From contig NZ_MPOH02000015.1 of assembly GCF_001896135.2 (NCBI RefSeq), positions 1,369,394 through 1,433,393 of the forward strand: a stretch of 64,000 nucleotides of DNA. The letters run 5' to 3'. The notes beneath the pieces are model-generated. The model was not told the origin of the DNA. It saw only the letters and a list, made by a program, of their open reading frames with translations, and did no database searches. Positions 42,832 to 53,523 of this stretch are shown one piece after another; positions within the stretch are counted from its first letter, which is position 1; every line of letters begins with the position of its first letter. The position numbers and the translations under genes were made by a program. The DNA comes from Streptomyces phaeoluteigriseus. Lineage in GTDB: Bacteria; Actinomycetota; Actinomycetes; Streptomycetales; Streptomycetaceae.

Positions 42832-43310
42832 CGGGTCCTCTCCGCTTCGTACGCCTGGGTGGCGTCCGAGTAGAACGTGATCTTCCGGTCGAGTACGGCG
42901 AGGGTGTCCTGGAGTTCGGCGATCCGCGCCCGGACGTCCCGCCGGGTCTGTTCGAGCAGCTCGCGCCGCTCGCCGAACGTGTTCTCGCCCTCGCGCACCA
43001 GCTCCGCGTACCGGACCATGTCGGCGACCGGCATACCGGTCAGCCGCAGCTTCCCGACGAGGTCGAGCCAGTCGAGGTCGCGGTTGCTGTAGCGGCGCTG
43101 GCCGGTGTGCGAGCGGTCGACGTGGGCCATCAGCCCGATCCGCTCGTACCAGCGCAGGGTGTGCGCCGTCAGGCCGGTGAAGGCGACCACCTCGCTGATC
43201 GTGTAGCTGTCCTGCCCGTCGGGGCGGGGATGCCCCGGTGGCGGGGCGGAACAGACGTCCGCGGGGTTGTCCTCTTCGGTGGTCAGGGGTGTGGTCTGCA
43301 ACACCGTCAT
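42828..43310 (-). CDS. MerR family transcriptional regulator
   Basis: About 160 residues from the ATG at 43310. The HTH reads YTISEVVAFTGLTAHTLRWYERIGLM, with the wing RSHTGQRRYSNRDLDWLDLV. A C-terminal coiled-coil dimer helix (RRDVRARIAELQDTLAVLDR) ends in AYEAERTR. No cysteines sit in the effector region, so a metal sensor is unlikely. Start choice is open: GTG at 43319 (GAAGG upstream) and GTG at 43304 (GGAGG eight bases upstream) are equally good. An 18-bp near-perfect dyad upstream is the likely operator. Confidence 0.88.
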   Translation of the reverse strand: MTVLQTTPLTTEEDNPADVCSAPPPGHPRPDGQDSYTISEVVAFTGLTAHTLRWYERIGLMAHVDRSHTGQRRYSNRDLDWLDLVGKLRLTGMPVADMVRYAELVREGENTFGERRELLEQTRRDVRARIAELQDTLAVLDRKITFYSDATQAYEAERTR

Positions 43311-43327
43311 GCCCTCCACGCTATGAC

Positions 43328-43345
43328 CTTCGAGCGCACTCCAAG
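43328..43345. promoter_or_regulatory. MerR-type operator dyad
   Basis: CTTCGAGCGCACTCCAAG is an 18-bp dyad, with the arms matching except at two positions and the centre. It lies 18 bases upstream of the merR-akr pair and 36 bases upstream of the divergent serine hydrolase gene. MerR proteins bind such dyads between -35 and -10. TTGCTT and CATAG flank it on the minus strand at about the long spacing expected. Confidence 0.55.
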
Positions 43346-43380
43346 CAAGCGATTGCGGCAAGAAGTCCGAAGGTAGGCTC

Positions 43381-44223
43381 ATGGCCATGTCGCTCACGAG
43401 CCTCGCGCTGATCGAGAACTGGCCGGTCCCCTCCGCCGCGGCGGGGGTCGTACGGGCCGACGGTACGGTCCTGGGCACGCACGGTCCGGTCGGCCGGCGT
43501 TTCCCGCTGGCCTCGGTGACCAAGCCATTGACCGCGTACGCCGCCCTCGTCGCCTACGAGGAGGGCGCGGTCGAGCTGGACGAGCCGGCCGGGCCGCCCG
43601 GGGCGACCGTCCGCCATCTGCTCGCGCACACCTCCGGGCTGGCCTTCGACGAACACCGCGTGACGGCGCCGCCCGGGGACCGCCGGCTGTACTCCAACGC
43701 CGGCTTCGAGCAGCTCGGGGACCACATCGCGAAGGCGACGGACATCCCGTTCGCCGAGTATCTGCGGCAGGCGGTGCTGGAGCCGCTGGGGATGACGGCG
43801 ACCTCGCTGGAGGGCTCGCCCGCCAAGGACGGCGTGTCGAGCGTGGAGGACCTGCTGCGGTTCGCCGCCGAGGTGCAGGCGCCGCGACTGCTGGACACGC
43901 GGACGGTGGCGGCGGCGATGAGCGTCCAGTACCCCGGCACCAAGGGCGTGTTGCCGGGATACGGTCACCAGAACCCCAACGACTGGGGGCTCGGCTTCGA
44001 GATCCGGGACGCCAAGTCGCCGCACTGGACCGGCGCTTCCTCCTCACCGCGGACCTTCGGACACTTCGGGCAGTCCGGTACGTTCCTGTGGATCGACCCC
44101 GAAGCGGGGGCCGCCGCCGTGGCGTTGACGGACCGCGCGTTCGGGCCCTGGGCGGCCGAGGCGTGGCCGGTGTTCACGGACGCGGTGCTCGGCGAGGTCC
44201 GGGGCTCCGGTCCCGCCCGCTGA
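43381..44223 (+). CDS. serine hydrolase, class C beta-lactamase fold
   Basis: 280 residues. The SxxK motif is S45-V-T-K48, the YxN motif is Y104-S-N, and the third motif is represented by HFGQSGTFLW. LLAHTSGLAF is a family hallmark. No signal peptide is seen, so it is cytosolic, more like esterases or peptidases of the EstB group than a resistance beta-lactamase. GAAGGTAGG precedes two close ATGs (43381 and 43387). It is divergent from the merR-akr pair and may share its operator. Confidence 0.87.
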   Translation: MAMSLTSLALIENWPVPSAAAGVVRADGTVLGTHGPVGRRFPLASVTKPLTAYAALVAYEEGAVELDEPAGPPGATVRHLLAHTSGLAFDEHRVTAPPGDRRLYSNAGFEQLGDHIAKATDIPFAEYLRQAVLEPLGMTATSLEGSPAKDGVSSVEDLLRFAAEVQAPRLLDTRTVAAAMSVQYPGTKGVLPGYGHQNPNDWGLGFEIRDAKSPHWTGASSSPRTFGHFGQSGTFLWIDPEAGAAAVALTDRAFGPWAAEAWPVFTDAVLGEVRGSGPAR

Positions 44224-44283
44224 CCTCCTCCGCTAACCTCCCTCTGCACACAGCACCCAATGCGCGGATCTCGGGGGAGAGCG

Positions 44284-46071
<1,788 letters not shown>

Positions 46072-46077
46072 GCCCGC

Positions 46078-46734
46078 TCAGGCCGACATCTCCCAGACCA
46101 GCACCTCCGCCGGCCCCGCCCCCGCCACCGCTTCCAGGTCCCGCTCGTCGGCGGCGCGCACCGCGTCCCCCGGCCCCAGCTCGTGCGGGCCGAGCCGCAC
46201 GGTGCCGCCGACGACATGGACGTAGACCCGCGGCGCGTCCGGCACCGCAGTCCGCTCCCCCGCCGACAGACGCCGTACGTGCAGCATCGCGCCGGCCTCG
46301 GGGACGGCGTACGGCGTGGAGTCGGCGATGCCGCGGACGAGGTCGTAGGCGGGCTCGCCGCCCGGCTGGAGCGGGGCCAGCCACATCTGCACGAAGGTCA
46401 GCGGTCCCGTGCCGTCGTTGCGCTCGACGTGCCGTACCCCGGCCGCCGAGCTGAGCCGCTGCACGTCGCCGGAGCGCACCAGCGTCTCGTGGCCGCGGGA
46501 GTCGCGGTGGGTCAGCTCGCCCTCGACGACCCAGGTGACGATCTCGGTGTGGCTGTGGGGGTGCTCGCCGAAGCCGGCGCCGGGGGCGAGGCGCTCCTCG
46601 TTGCAGGCGATCAGGGCGCCGAAGCGGAGGTTGCCGGGGTCGTAGTGGGGGCCGAAGGAGAAGGCGTGCCGGGTCTCGATGCCGGCCGCCGGGTCCCCGC
46701 CCGGGTAGCGCTCGTCGGCGCGGCGTACGTCCAT
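46078..46734 (-). CDS. pirin family protein (bicupin)
   Basis: 218 residues. The N-terminal cupin has the metal ligands in GFGEHPHSHTEIVTWVVEGEL (His, His, Glu pattern HPHxHxE) and the pirin block FSFGPHYDPGNLRFGALIA. Pirins can act as quercetinases or as redox-linked regulators. The shorter YhaK-like class fits here. The ATG at 46734 is preferred, although no clear ribosome binding site is present. The stop is only seven bases from the convergent kinase stop. Confidence 0.87.
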   Translation of the reverse strand: MDVRRADERYPGGDPAAGIETRHAFSFGPHYDPGNLRFGALIACNEERLAPGAGFGEHPHSHTEIVTWVVEGELTHRDSRGHETLVRSGDVQRLSSAAGVRHVERNDGTGPLTFVQMWLAPLQPGGEPAYDLVRGIADSTPYAVPEAGAMLHVRRLSAGERTAVPDAPRVYVHVVGGTVRLGPHELGPGDAVRAADERDLEAVAGAGPAEVLVWEMSA

Positions 46735-46829
46735 CACGGGACCACCGTAGACCCGTCGGCGGACGGGCCGTGCCCTCGCCCGTGACCCGCCCACGCATGC
46801 TCGCGTCCCGATAAGGCAGTCTTGTCCAC

Positions 46830-48035
46830 GTGCCCGAATCCGAAGTCAGCAACACCCGAGCCGCAGCACACGCCGCCCACGCGCACTCCGCGACCCTGAA
46901 GCGGCTGGAGCAGTCCTCCGGGAGTCTCGCCGCCCAGGCCATCACGCGCATGGACGACACGCTGCCGTGGTACCGGGCCATGCCACCGGAGAACCGTTCC
47001 TGGATCGGGCTGGTGGCCCAGGCGGGCATCGCCGCCTTCACGGAGTGGTTCCGGCGCCCCGACGCCCCGCAGGCCATCTCCACCGACGTGTTCGGGACGG
47101 CGCCGCGCGAGCTGACCCGGGCCATCACCCTGCGGCAGACCGTGGAGATGGTGCGCACCACGATCGAGGTGATGGAGAGCGCGATCGACGAGGTCGCGGC
47201 CCCCGGCGACGAGAACGTGCTGCGCGAGGCGCTCCTGGTGTACGCCCGTGAGATCGCCTTCGCCACCGCCCAGGTGTACGCCCAGGCCGCCGAGGCACGC
47301 GGCGCCTGGGACGCGCGGCTGGAGTCGCTGGTCGTGAACGCCGTTCTCAGCGGGGAGGCCGACGAGGGCGCCGTCAGCCGGGCCGCCGCCCTCGGGTGGA
47401 GTGCGCCCGAACATGTGTGCGTGGTCCTGGGGACCGCGCCGGACGGGGACTCCGAGCTGACGGTGGAGGCGATCCGGCGGGCCTCGCGGCACGCCAAGCT
47501 CCAGGTGCTCACCGGGGTGCTCGGCTCGCGGCTCGTCGTCATCGCGGGCGGCAGCGACAATCCGATGGCCGTGGCCAAGTCCCTGATCGGGCCGTTCGCC
47601 GCGGGGCCGGTCGTCGCCGGCCCCGTGGTGCCCGACCTGCTCGCCGCGACCCGGTCCGCGCAGGCCGCCGCCGCCGGACTCAAGGCGTGTTCCGCCTGGC
47701 AGGACGCGCCGCGGCCGGTGCTGGCGGACGATCTGCTGCCGGAGCGCGCGATAGCCGGGGATCCCGGCGCGCGCGAGCAGTTGGTGGAGGAGATCTACAG
47801 ACCGCTGGAGGAGGCGGGCTCCGCGCTGCTGGAGACCCTCGCCGTCTATCTCGAGCAGGCGTCCAGTCTGGAGGGCGCCGCGAGGATGCTCTTCGTCCAT
47901 CCCAACACCGTGCGCTACCGGCTTCGACGTGTGACTGACGTCACCGGTTGGTCGCCGTCGGATGTACGCTCTGCGTTCACCTTGCGCATCGCGCTGATCC
48001 TGGGGCGTCTCGTCGACGGGGACCTCCAGAGCTAG
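46830..48035 (+). CDS. fasR: fatty acid synthesis regulator FasR (PucR/CdaR family)
   Basis: 401 residues. The N-terminal region (RMDDTLPWYRAMPPENRSW) is the FasR-type ligand domain. A GGDEF-like degenerate middle (LESLVVNAVLSGEADEGAVS) follows, then the PucR C-terminal HTH (YLEQASSLEGAARMLFVHPN, TVRYRLRRVTDVTGW). FasR is the known transcriptional activator of the fabDHPF operon in S. coelicolor, and the gene sits directly upstream of that operon here. The GTG start has no ribosome binding site, suggesting a leaderless or short-leader message. Confidence 0.93.
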   Translation: MPESEVSNTRAAAHAAHAHSATLKRLEQSSGSLAAQAITRMDDTLPWYRAMPPENRSWIGLVAQAGIAAFTEWFRRPDAPQAISTDVFGTAPRELTRAITLRQTVEMVRTTIEVMESAIDEVAAPGDENVLREALLVYAREIAFATAQVYAQAAEARGAWDARLESLVVNAVLSGEADEGAVSRAAALGWSAPEHVCVVLGTAPDGDSELTVEAIRRASRHAKLQVLTGVLGSRLVVIAGGSDNPMAVAKSLIGPFAAGPVVAGPVVPDLLAATRSAQAAAAGLKACSAWQDAPRPVLADDLLPERAIAGDPGAREQLVEEIYRPLEEAGSALLETLAVYLEQASSLEGAARMLFVHPNTVRYRLRRVTDVTGWSPSDVRSAFTLRIALILGRLVDGDLQS

Positions 48036-48036
48036 C

Positions 48037-48059
48037 GTTTTGTCGGAGGCCCACAAAAC
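48037..48059. promoter_or_regulatory. 23-bp inverted repeat between fasR and fabD, candidate FasR site
   Basis: GTTTTGT (48037-48043) and ACAAAAC (48053-48059) form perfect 7-bp arms with a 9-base spacer. The AT-rich arms stand out in this GC-rich region. The site is one base after the fasR stop and 65 bases before fabD, a position suited to an activator of the fab operon. Confidence 0.6.
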
Positions 48060-48124
48060 CCCCTGCCGTTCTTCGTCCCTGTCCCCACGGGCGGCCGTGC
48101 CCGTCCCCAAGAGAGAGTGTGAGA

Positions 48125-49048
48125 GTGCTCGTACTCGTCGCTCCCGGCCAGGGCGCACAGACGCCCGGCTTCCTGACCCCCTGGCTCGAACTGCCCGGCG
48201 CCGCCGCCCGTGTCGCCGCGTGGTCGGACGCCATCGGACTGGACCTCGCCCACTACGGCACCCAGGCCGACGCGGACCAGATCCGCGACACCGCCGTGGC
48301 ACAGCCGCTGCTGGTCGCGGCCGGAATCCTGTCGGCCTCGGCCCTGGGCGACCTCGCGGACATCGCGCCCGGCGCGGTCGCCGGTCACAGCGTCGGCGAG
48401 ATCACCGCCGCCACCTTCGCGGGTGTCCTCGACGACACCGCCGCGCTGACCCTCGTACGCAAGCGGGGCCTGGCCATGGCCGAGGCCGCCGCGATCACCG
48501 AGACCGGTATGTCGGCGCTGCTCGGCGGCGACCCCGAGGTCTCCGTGGCGCACCTGGAGAAGCTGGGACTGACCCCGGCGAACGTCAACGGCGCCGGCCA
48601 GATCGTCGCCGCGGGCACGCTGGAGCAGCTCGCCGTGCTGAACGAGGACAAGCCGGAGGGCGTCCGCAAGGTCGTTCCGCTGAAGGTCGCCGGCGCGTTC
48701 CACACGCTCCACATGGCCCCCGCGGTCGAGACACTGGCCGCCGCCGCCAAGGAACTGTCCCCCGCCGACCCGGGGTTCACCTACGTCTCCAACAAGGACG
48801 GGCAGGCCGTGGCCACCGGCGCCGAGGTCCTGGACCGGCTGGTCGGCCAGGTCGCCAACCCGGTCCGCTGGGACCTGTGCATGGAGACCTTCCGTCAGCT
48901 CGGCGTGACGGCGCTGATCGAGGTGTGCCCCGGCGGTACGCTCACCGGTCTCGCCAAGCGCGCCCTTCCCGGCGTGAGGACGCTGGCGCTGAAGACCCCC
49001 GACGATCTCGACGCGGCCCGCGAGGTCATCGCCGAGCACAGTGCCTGA
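48125..49048 (+). CDS. fabD: ACP S-malonyltransferase
   Basis: 307 residues. It transfers malonyl from malonyl-CoA to ACP, feeding the type II fatty acid synthase and also polyketide synthases in Streptomyces. The catalytic Ser89 is in GHSVGE, Arg114 is in VRKRGLAM, and His193 is in GAFHTLHM; GQGAQ lies near the N-terminus. The start GTG gives the N-terminus MLVLVAPGQG shared by Streptomyces FabD. An extended upstream frame has no support. A purine-rich AAGAGAGAG leader precedes it. It is the first gene of fabD-fabH-acpP-fabF. Confidence 0.96.
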   Translation: MLVLVAPGQGAQTPGFLTPWLELPGAAARVAAWSDAIGLDLAHYGTQADADQIRDTAVAQPLLVAAGILSASALGDLADIAPGAVAGHSVGEITAATFAGVLDDTAALTLVRKRGLAMAEAAAITETGMSALLGGDPEVSVAHLEKLGLTPANVNGAGQIVAAGTLEQLAVLNEDKPEGVRKVVPLKVAGAFHTLHMAPAVETLAAAAKELSPADPGFTYVSNKDGQAVATGAEVLDRLVGQVANPVRWDLCMETFRQLGVTALIEVCPGGTLTGLAKRALPGVRTLALKTPDDLDAAREVIAEHSA

Positions 49049-49064
49049 CAAGGAGCCGACGAGC

Positions 49065-50066
49065 ATGTCGAAGATCAAGCCCAGCAAGGGCGCCCCGTAC
49101 GCGCGCATCCTCGGCGTGGGCGGCTACCGTCCCACCCGTGTGGTGCCCAACGAGGTGATCCTCGAGACGATCGACTCCTCCGACGAGTGGATCCGCTCGC
49201 GCTCCGGCATCGAGACCCGGCACTGGGCGAACGACGAGGAGACCGTCGCCGCCATGTCGGTGGAGGCGTCCGGCAAGGCGATCGCCGACGCCGGGATCAC
49301 CGCCGAGCAGATCGGTGCCGTGGTCGTCTCGACCGTGTCGCACTTCAAGCAGACCCCGGCCGTGGCCACCGAGATCGCCGACAAGCTCGGCACGAACAGG
49401 GCCGCCGCCTTCGACATCTCGGCCGGCTGCGCGGGCTTCGGCTACGGCCTGACCCTCGCCAAGGGCATGATCGTCGAGGGTTCCGCCGAGTACGTCCTGG
49501 TCATCGGCGTGGAGCGGCTGTCCGACCTGACCGACCTGGAGGACCGGGCCACCGCCTTCCTGTTCGGCGACGGCGCGGGCGCGGTCGTGGTCGGCCCGTC
49601 GAAGGAGCCGGCGATCGGCCCCACGGTCTGGGGCTCCGAGGGCGACAAGTCGGACACCATCAAGCAGACCGTGCCGTGGACGGACTACCGCGACGGCGAG
49701 GTCGCGAAGTTCCCCGCGATCACCCAGGAAGGCCAGGCGGTGTTCCGCTGGGCCGTGTTCGAGATGGCGAAGGTCGCCCAGCAGGCGTTGGACGCGGCCG
49801 GGATCAGCTCCGCCGAACTGGACGTCTTCATCCCGCACCAGGCCAACGAGCGGATCATCGACTCGATGGTGAAGACCCTCAAGCTGCCGGAATCCGTCAC
49901 GGTCGCGCGTGACGTACGGACCACCGGAAACACCTCGGCCGCCTCGATCCCGCTCGCGATGGAGCGGCTTCTGGCGACCGGCGAGGCGAAGAGCGGCGAC
50001 ACCGCGCTCGTCATCGGATTCGGGGCGGGTCTCGTGTACGCCGCGACGGTCGTTACCCTCCCCTAG
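49065..50066 (+). CDS. fabH: beta-ketoacyl-ACP synthase III
   Basis: 333 residues. It condenses acyl-CoA starters with malonyl-ACP. In Streptomyces it accepts branched and straight starters, setting the iso/anteiso fatty acid pattern. The triad is Cys122 (ISAGCAGF), His258 (IPHQANER) and Asn289 (TTGNTSAAS). GFGAGLVYAATVV closes the protein. It begins 16 bases after fabD with AAGGAG upstream of the ATG, so the two are cotranscribed. Confidence 0.97.
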   Translation: MSKIKPSKGAPYARILGVGGYRPTRVVPNEVILETIDSSDEWIRSRSGIETRHWANDEETVAAMSVEASGKAIADAGITAEQIGAVVVSTVSHFKQTPAVATEIADKLGTNRAAAFDISAGCAGFGYGLTLAKGMIVEGSAEYVLVIGVERLSDLTDLEDRATAFLFGDGAGAVVVGPSKEPAIGPTVWGSEGDKSDTIKQTVPWTDYRDGEVAKFPAITQEGQAVFRWAVFEMAKVAQQALDAAGISSAELDVFIPHQANERIIDSMVKTLKLPESVTVARDVRTTGNTSAASIPLAMERLLATGEAKSGDTALVIGFGAGLVYAATVVTLP

Positions 50067-50148
50067 GCACTCCGTGCCGGATCATGCGGTCCGGAACGGA
50101 AGACACCCCATGCCACACCCTCTGGAACACAACGAAGGAGCGCCGACA

Positions 50149-50397
50149 ATGGCCGCCACTCAGGAAGAGATCGTCGCCGGTCTCGCGGAGATCGTGAACG
50201 AGATCGCCGGCATCCCGGTCGAGGACGTCCAGCTGGACAAGTCCTTCACCGACGACCTGGACGTCGACTCGCTGTCCATGGTCGAGGTCGTCGTCGCCGC
50301 CGAAGAGCGCTTCGACGTCAAGATCCCGGACGACGACGTCAAGGACCTCAAGACGGTCGGCGACGCGACGAACTACATCCTCAAGAACCAGGACTGA
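50149..50397 (+). CDS. acpP: acyl carrier protein
   Basis: 82 residues, acidic, with three to four helices. The phosphopantetheine attachment site is Ser41 in DVDSLSMVEVV. This is the primary-metabolism ACP, carrying growing acyl chains between FabD, FabH and FabF. GAAGGAG lies nine bases before the ATG. It follows fabH by about 80 bases in the same operon. Confidence 0.97.
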   Translation: MAATQEEIVAGLAEIVNEIAGIPVEDVQLDKSFTDDLDVDSLSMVEVVVAAEERFDVKIPDDDVKDLKTVGDATNYILKNQD

Positions 50398-50482
50398 GCC
50401 ACTGCTGGGGCCGGATGATCCGGCCTGCCCCGCCACCCGGCGGTGGCGCCGCTGAATCCCGATCGTTGGAGAAAGAATTCCC

Positions 50483-51754
50483 GTGAGCCCGACCAATCGC
50501 ACCGTGGTCGTCACCGGTATCGGCGCAACCACACCGCTGGGTGGCGACGCAGCCTCTACCTGGGAGGGCCTGATCGCCGGCAAGTCCGGCGTCAAGCCCC
50601 TGGAGCAGGACTGGGCGGCCGAGCAGGCCGTCCGCATCGCGGCGCAGATCGCCGTGGAGCCCACCGAGGTCATCCCGCGGCCGCAGGCCCGCAAGCTGGA
50701 CCGCTCGGCGCAGTTCGCGCTGATCGCGGCTCAGGAGGCCTGGAAGGACGCCGGGTTCGAAGCCAAGGCCGGGGACGACGTGTCCGTCGACCCGGACCGG
50801 CTCGGCGCGGTCATCGCCTCCGGCATCGGCGGTGTGACGACCCTGCTGGACCAGTACGACGTGCTCAAGGAGAAGGGCGTCCGCCGCGTCTCCCCGCACA
50901 CCGTGCCCATGCTGATGCCGAACAGCCCGTCCGCCAACGTGGGTCTGCTCGTGGGCGCCCGCGCGGGCGTGCACACGCCGGTCTCGGCGTGCGCGTCGGG
51001 TGCCGAGGCCATCGGCTACGCCATCGAGATGATCCGTACGGGCCGCGCCGACGTCGTCGTCGCCGGTGGTACGGAGGCGGCGATCCACCCGCTGCCCATC
51101 GCCGCGTTCGGCAACATGATGGCGATGTCCAAGAACAACGACGACCCGCAGGGCGCCTCGCGTCCCTACGACACCGGGCGCGACGGCTTCGTGCTCGGCG
51201 AGGGTGCCGGTGTGGTCGTCCTGGAGTCCGCCGAGCACGCCGCCGAGCGCGGGGCGCGGGTGTACGCCGAGGCGGTCGGCCAGGGCATCTCCGCCGACGC
51301 CCACGACATCGTGCAGCCGGAGCCGGAGGGCCGCGGCATCGCGCACGCCCTGCGGAACCTGCTGGACCGCACCGACCTGGACCCGGCGGAGATCGTGCAC
51401 GTCAACGCGCACGCGACGTCGACGCCGGCCGGTGACGTGGCCGAACTGAAGGCACTGCGCCATGTGTTCGGCGACGACACCGACCACATGGCGGTCTCGG
51501 CGACGAAGTCGATGACCGGTCACCTGCTCGGCGGCGCGGGCGGTGTGGAGACGGTGGCGACGGTCCTGGCGCTGTACCACCGGGTGGCTCCGCCGACCAT
51601 CAACGTCGAGAACCTCGACCCCGAGGCCGAGGCGAACGCGGACATCGTCCGCGGCGAGGCGCGCAAGCTGCCCGTCGAGGGCCGTATCGCCGCGCTGAAC
51701 GACTCGTTCGGGTTCGGCGGGCACAACGTGGTGCTGGCGTTCCGGACGGTCTGA
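50483..51754 (+). CDS. fabF: beta-ketoacyl-ACP synthase II
   Basis: 423 residues. It elongates acyl-ACP by decarboxylative condensation with malonyl-ACP. The active-site Cys170 (VSACASGAE), His308 (NAHATSTP), Lys340 (SATKSMTGH) and His345 are all present. The GTG start has GGAGAAAG eight bases upstream. It is the last gene of the fab operon, closed by a strong hairpin 20 bases after the stop. Confidence 0.97.
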   Translation: MSPTNRTVVVTGIGATTPLGGDAASTWEGLIAGKSGVKPLEQDWAAEQAVRIAAQIAVEPTEVIPRPQARKLDRSAQFALIAAQEAWKDAGFEAKAGDDVSVDPDRLGAVIASGIGGVTTLLDQYDVLKEKGVRRVSPHTVPMLMPNSPSANVGLLVGARAGVHTPVSACASGAEAIGYAIEMIRTGRADVVVAGGTEAAIHPLPIAAFGNMMAMSKNNDDPQGASRPYDTGRDGFVLGEGAGVVVLESAEHAAERGARVYAEAVGQGISADAHDIVQPEPEGRGIAHALRNLLDRTDLDPAEIVHVNAHATSTPAGDVAELKALRHVFGDDTDHMAVSATKSMTGHLLGGAGGVETVATVLALYHRVAPPTINVENLDPEAEANADIVRGEARKLPVEGRIAALNDSFGFGGHNVVLAFRTV

Positions 51755-51773
51755 GAACCGCCTGTACGTGAGT

Positions 51774-51805
51774 GAAGGGGCCCCACCCGGAGGTGGGGCC
51801 CCTTC
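51774..51805. terminator. 14-bp perfect hairpin after fabF
   Basis: Perfect arms GAAGGGGCCCCACC (51774-51787) and 51792-51805 with a 4-base CGGA loop. It closes the fab operon and also lies after the convergent DUF3145 gene. Confidence 0.85.
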
Positions 51806-51835
51806 GCGTCGCTCCCGCGGGGTCCGTACCGCGTG

Positions 51836-52330
51836 TCACACCACCTGGTGCAGCCATCTCACCGGGGCGCCCTCACCGGCGTGGCGGAACGGCTCCAGTT
51901 CGTCGTCCCAGGGCTTGCCCAGGAGTTTGGCGATCTCCGCCTCCAGGTCGGTCTCACCGCGCTGGGACCGGGTCAGGGCGGCGCGCAGCCGGTCCTCGGG
52001 GATGAGGATGTCGCCGTGGATGCCGGTGACGGCGTGGAAGATGCCGAGGTCGGGGGTGCAGCTGTAGCGCTCGCCCTCGGCGTTGGCGCAGGGCTCGGCG
52101 GTGACCTCGAAGCGCATCAGGTGCCAGCCGCGCAGCGCGGAGGCGAGCTTGGAGGCGGTGCCGGCCTCGCCCCGCCAGGAGAACTCCGAGCGCCAGGTGC
52201 CGGGCGCGGCGGGCTGCCGGATCCAGTCGAGGCTGACGCGTGTGCCGAGCACCCCGGCGACGGCCCACTCGACGTGCGGGCACAGCGCGCGCGGCGCGGA
52301 GTGCACGTACAGAACTCCACGTGTCGTCAC
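51836..52330 (-). CDS. DUF3145 family protein
   Basis: 164 residues. The opening TTRGVLYVHSAPRALCPHVE and the later RSEFSWRGEAGTASKLASAL, YSCTPDLGIFHAVTGIHGDI and LGKPWDDELEPFRHAGEG are signature blocks of DUF3145, an actinobacterial family often found beside fatty-acid synthase genes. The function is unknown. The GTG at 52330 has GGAGGTCCC directly upstream. It is convergent with fabF. Confidence 0.88.
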   Translation of the reverse strand: MTTRGVLYVHSAPRALCPHVEWAVAGVLGTRVSLDWIRQPAAPGTWRSEFSWRGEAGTASKLASALRGWHLMRFEVTAEPCANAEGERYSCTPDLGIFHAVTGIHGDILIPEDRLRAALTRSQRGETDLEAEIAKLLGKPWDDELEPFRHAGEGAPVRWLHQVV

Positions 52331-52611
52331 CGGGACCTCCGGGCAGAGCGGGACAGTCTTGCAGGCTGGCATGGCGGCTGTGGCGGGCAGCCACGCTGAT
52401 GGCGAGGCTACCGTGCGGCGGCGCGAGGAGTGTGACGTACCGTCGGTCCCGGGCCGCGGAACGGCCCCCATTCACCCGGCAGGACGCCTGTACCGGCGTG
52501 ATCGTTGCTTCCTGTCGGGTTCGGGAACTCCCGGACGTTGTCATGGGTGGGCCGGCGAATCGTCCGGCGGGTACCGGCCGGCGAGCGGGACGACCGAGGG
52601 GACAGCAGGGG

Positions 52612-53508
52612 ATGCCGAAGTTGAGCCACCGCTCGCGGGCCGTTGCCGCGGTGACGGCCGCGGTCGTGCTGGGTGCGGCGGGCTGCGATGTGCTGGGCGG
52701 GGGCGGGCCCGGCGAGTCGGACGCCCGGGAGCGGCCGAAGCCCTCGGCGTCGCCGGTCCCGGTGTGGGACAGCAGCCCCGCCTCGCTGGCCGCGGTGGGC
52801 GACTCCATCACGCGCGGCTTCGACGCGTGCTCGGTGCTGTCGGACTGTCCCGAGGTGTCCTGGGCGACCGGCGACAGCGGCGAGGTGAAGAGTCTGGCCG
52901 TACGGCTGCTGGGGGCGGCGAAGGCGGCCACGCACAGTTGGAACTACGCGGCGTCCGGGGCGCGGATGGCGGATCTGCCGGCGCAGATGGCGCAGGCCGC
53001 GGCGAGGAAACCCGCGCTGGTCACCGTGATGGCGGGGGCCAACGACGCCTGCCGGGCGTCCGCGGAGGCGATGACGCCGGTCTCCGACTTCCGGTCGGAG
53101 TTCGAGGAGTCGCTGCGCACCCTGCGCCGGACCGCGCCGGCGGCGCAGGTGTACGTGGCGAGCGTGCCGAACCTGAAGCGGTTGTGGTCGCAGGGGCGGA
53201 CGAACGTGCTGGGCAAGCAGGTGTGGAAGCTGGGGATCTGCCCGTCGATGCTGGGCGACGCGGACGCGCTCGACGCGGCGGCGAATCTGCGCCGGGAGAC
53301 CGTGCAGCAGCGGGTGGAGGACTACAACACCGTGCTGAAGGAGGTCTGCGCGAAGGACCCGCGGTGCCGGTTCGACGGCGGCGCGGTGTACGAGTTCCGC
53401 TTCGGGACCGACCAGTTGAGCCACTGGGACTGGTTCCACCCGAGCAAGGACGGCCAGGCCAGGCTGGCCGAGATCGCCTACCGCGAGGTCACCGCCCGCC
53501 GCGCGTGA
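52612..53508 (+). CDS. SGNH/GDSL hydrolase lipoprotein
   Basis: 298 residues. The lipobox VLGAAGC puts the lipidated Cys at 25. The SGNH core has block I GDS at 64-66 (VGDSITRG), block III in VMAGANDAC, and block V HWDWFHPS with the catalytic Asp and His. It is likely a surface esterase or lipase. A Ser/Pro linker separates the anchor from the enzyme. GCAGGGG precedes the ATG. The 281-base gap upstream holds its promoter but no further gene that I can support. Confidence 0.88.
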   Translation: MPKLSHRSRAVAAVTAAVVLGAAGCDVLGGGGPGESDARERPKPSASPVPVWDSSPASLAAVGDSITRGFDACSVLSDCPEVSWATGDSGEVKSLAVRLLGAAKAATHSWNYAASGARMADLPAQMAQAAARKPALVTVMAGANDACRASAEAMTPVSDFRSEFEESLRTLRRTAPAAQVYVASVPNLKRLWSQGRTNVLGKQVWKLGICPSMLGDADALDAAANLRRETVQQRVEDYNTVLKEVCAKDPRCRFDGGAVYEFRFGTDQLSHWDWFHPSKDGQARLAEIAYREVTARRA

Positions 53509-53523
53509 CTTAGGGTTTCACCC

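Noticed and set aside
47948..48124. Upstream in-frame extension of fabD
   Set aside because: It overlaps the fasR coding end and the dyad. FabD proteins begin at MLVLVAPGQG, matched by the GTG at 48125.
50381..51724. Antisense open frame over fabF
   Set aside because: A shadow of a conserved gene, with no family signature and no start signal.
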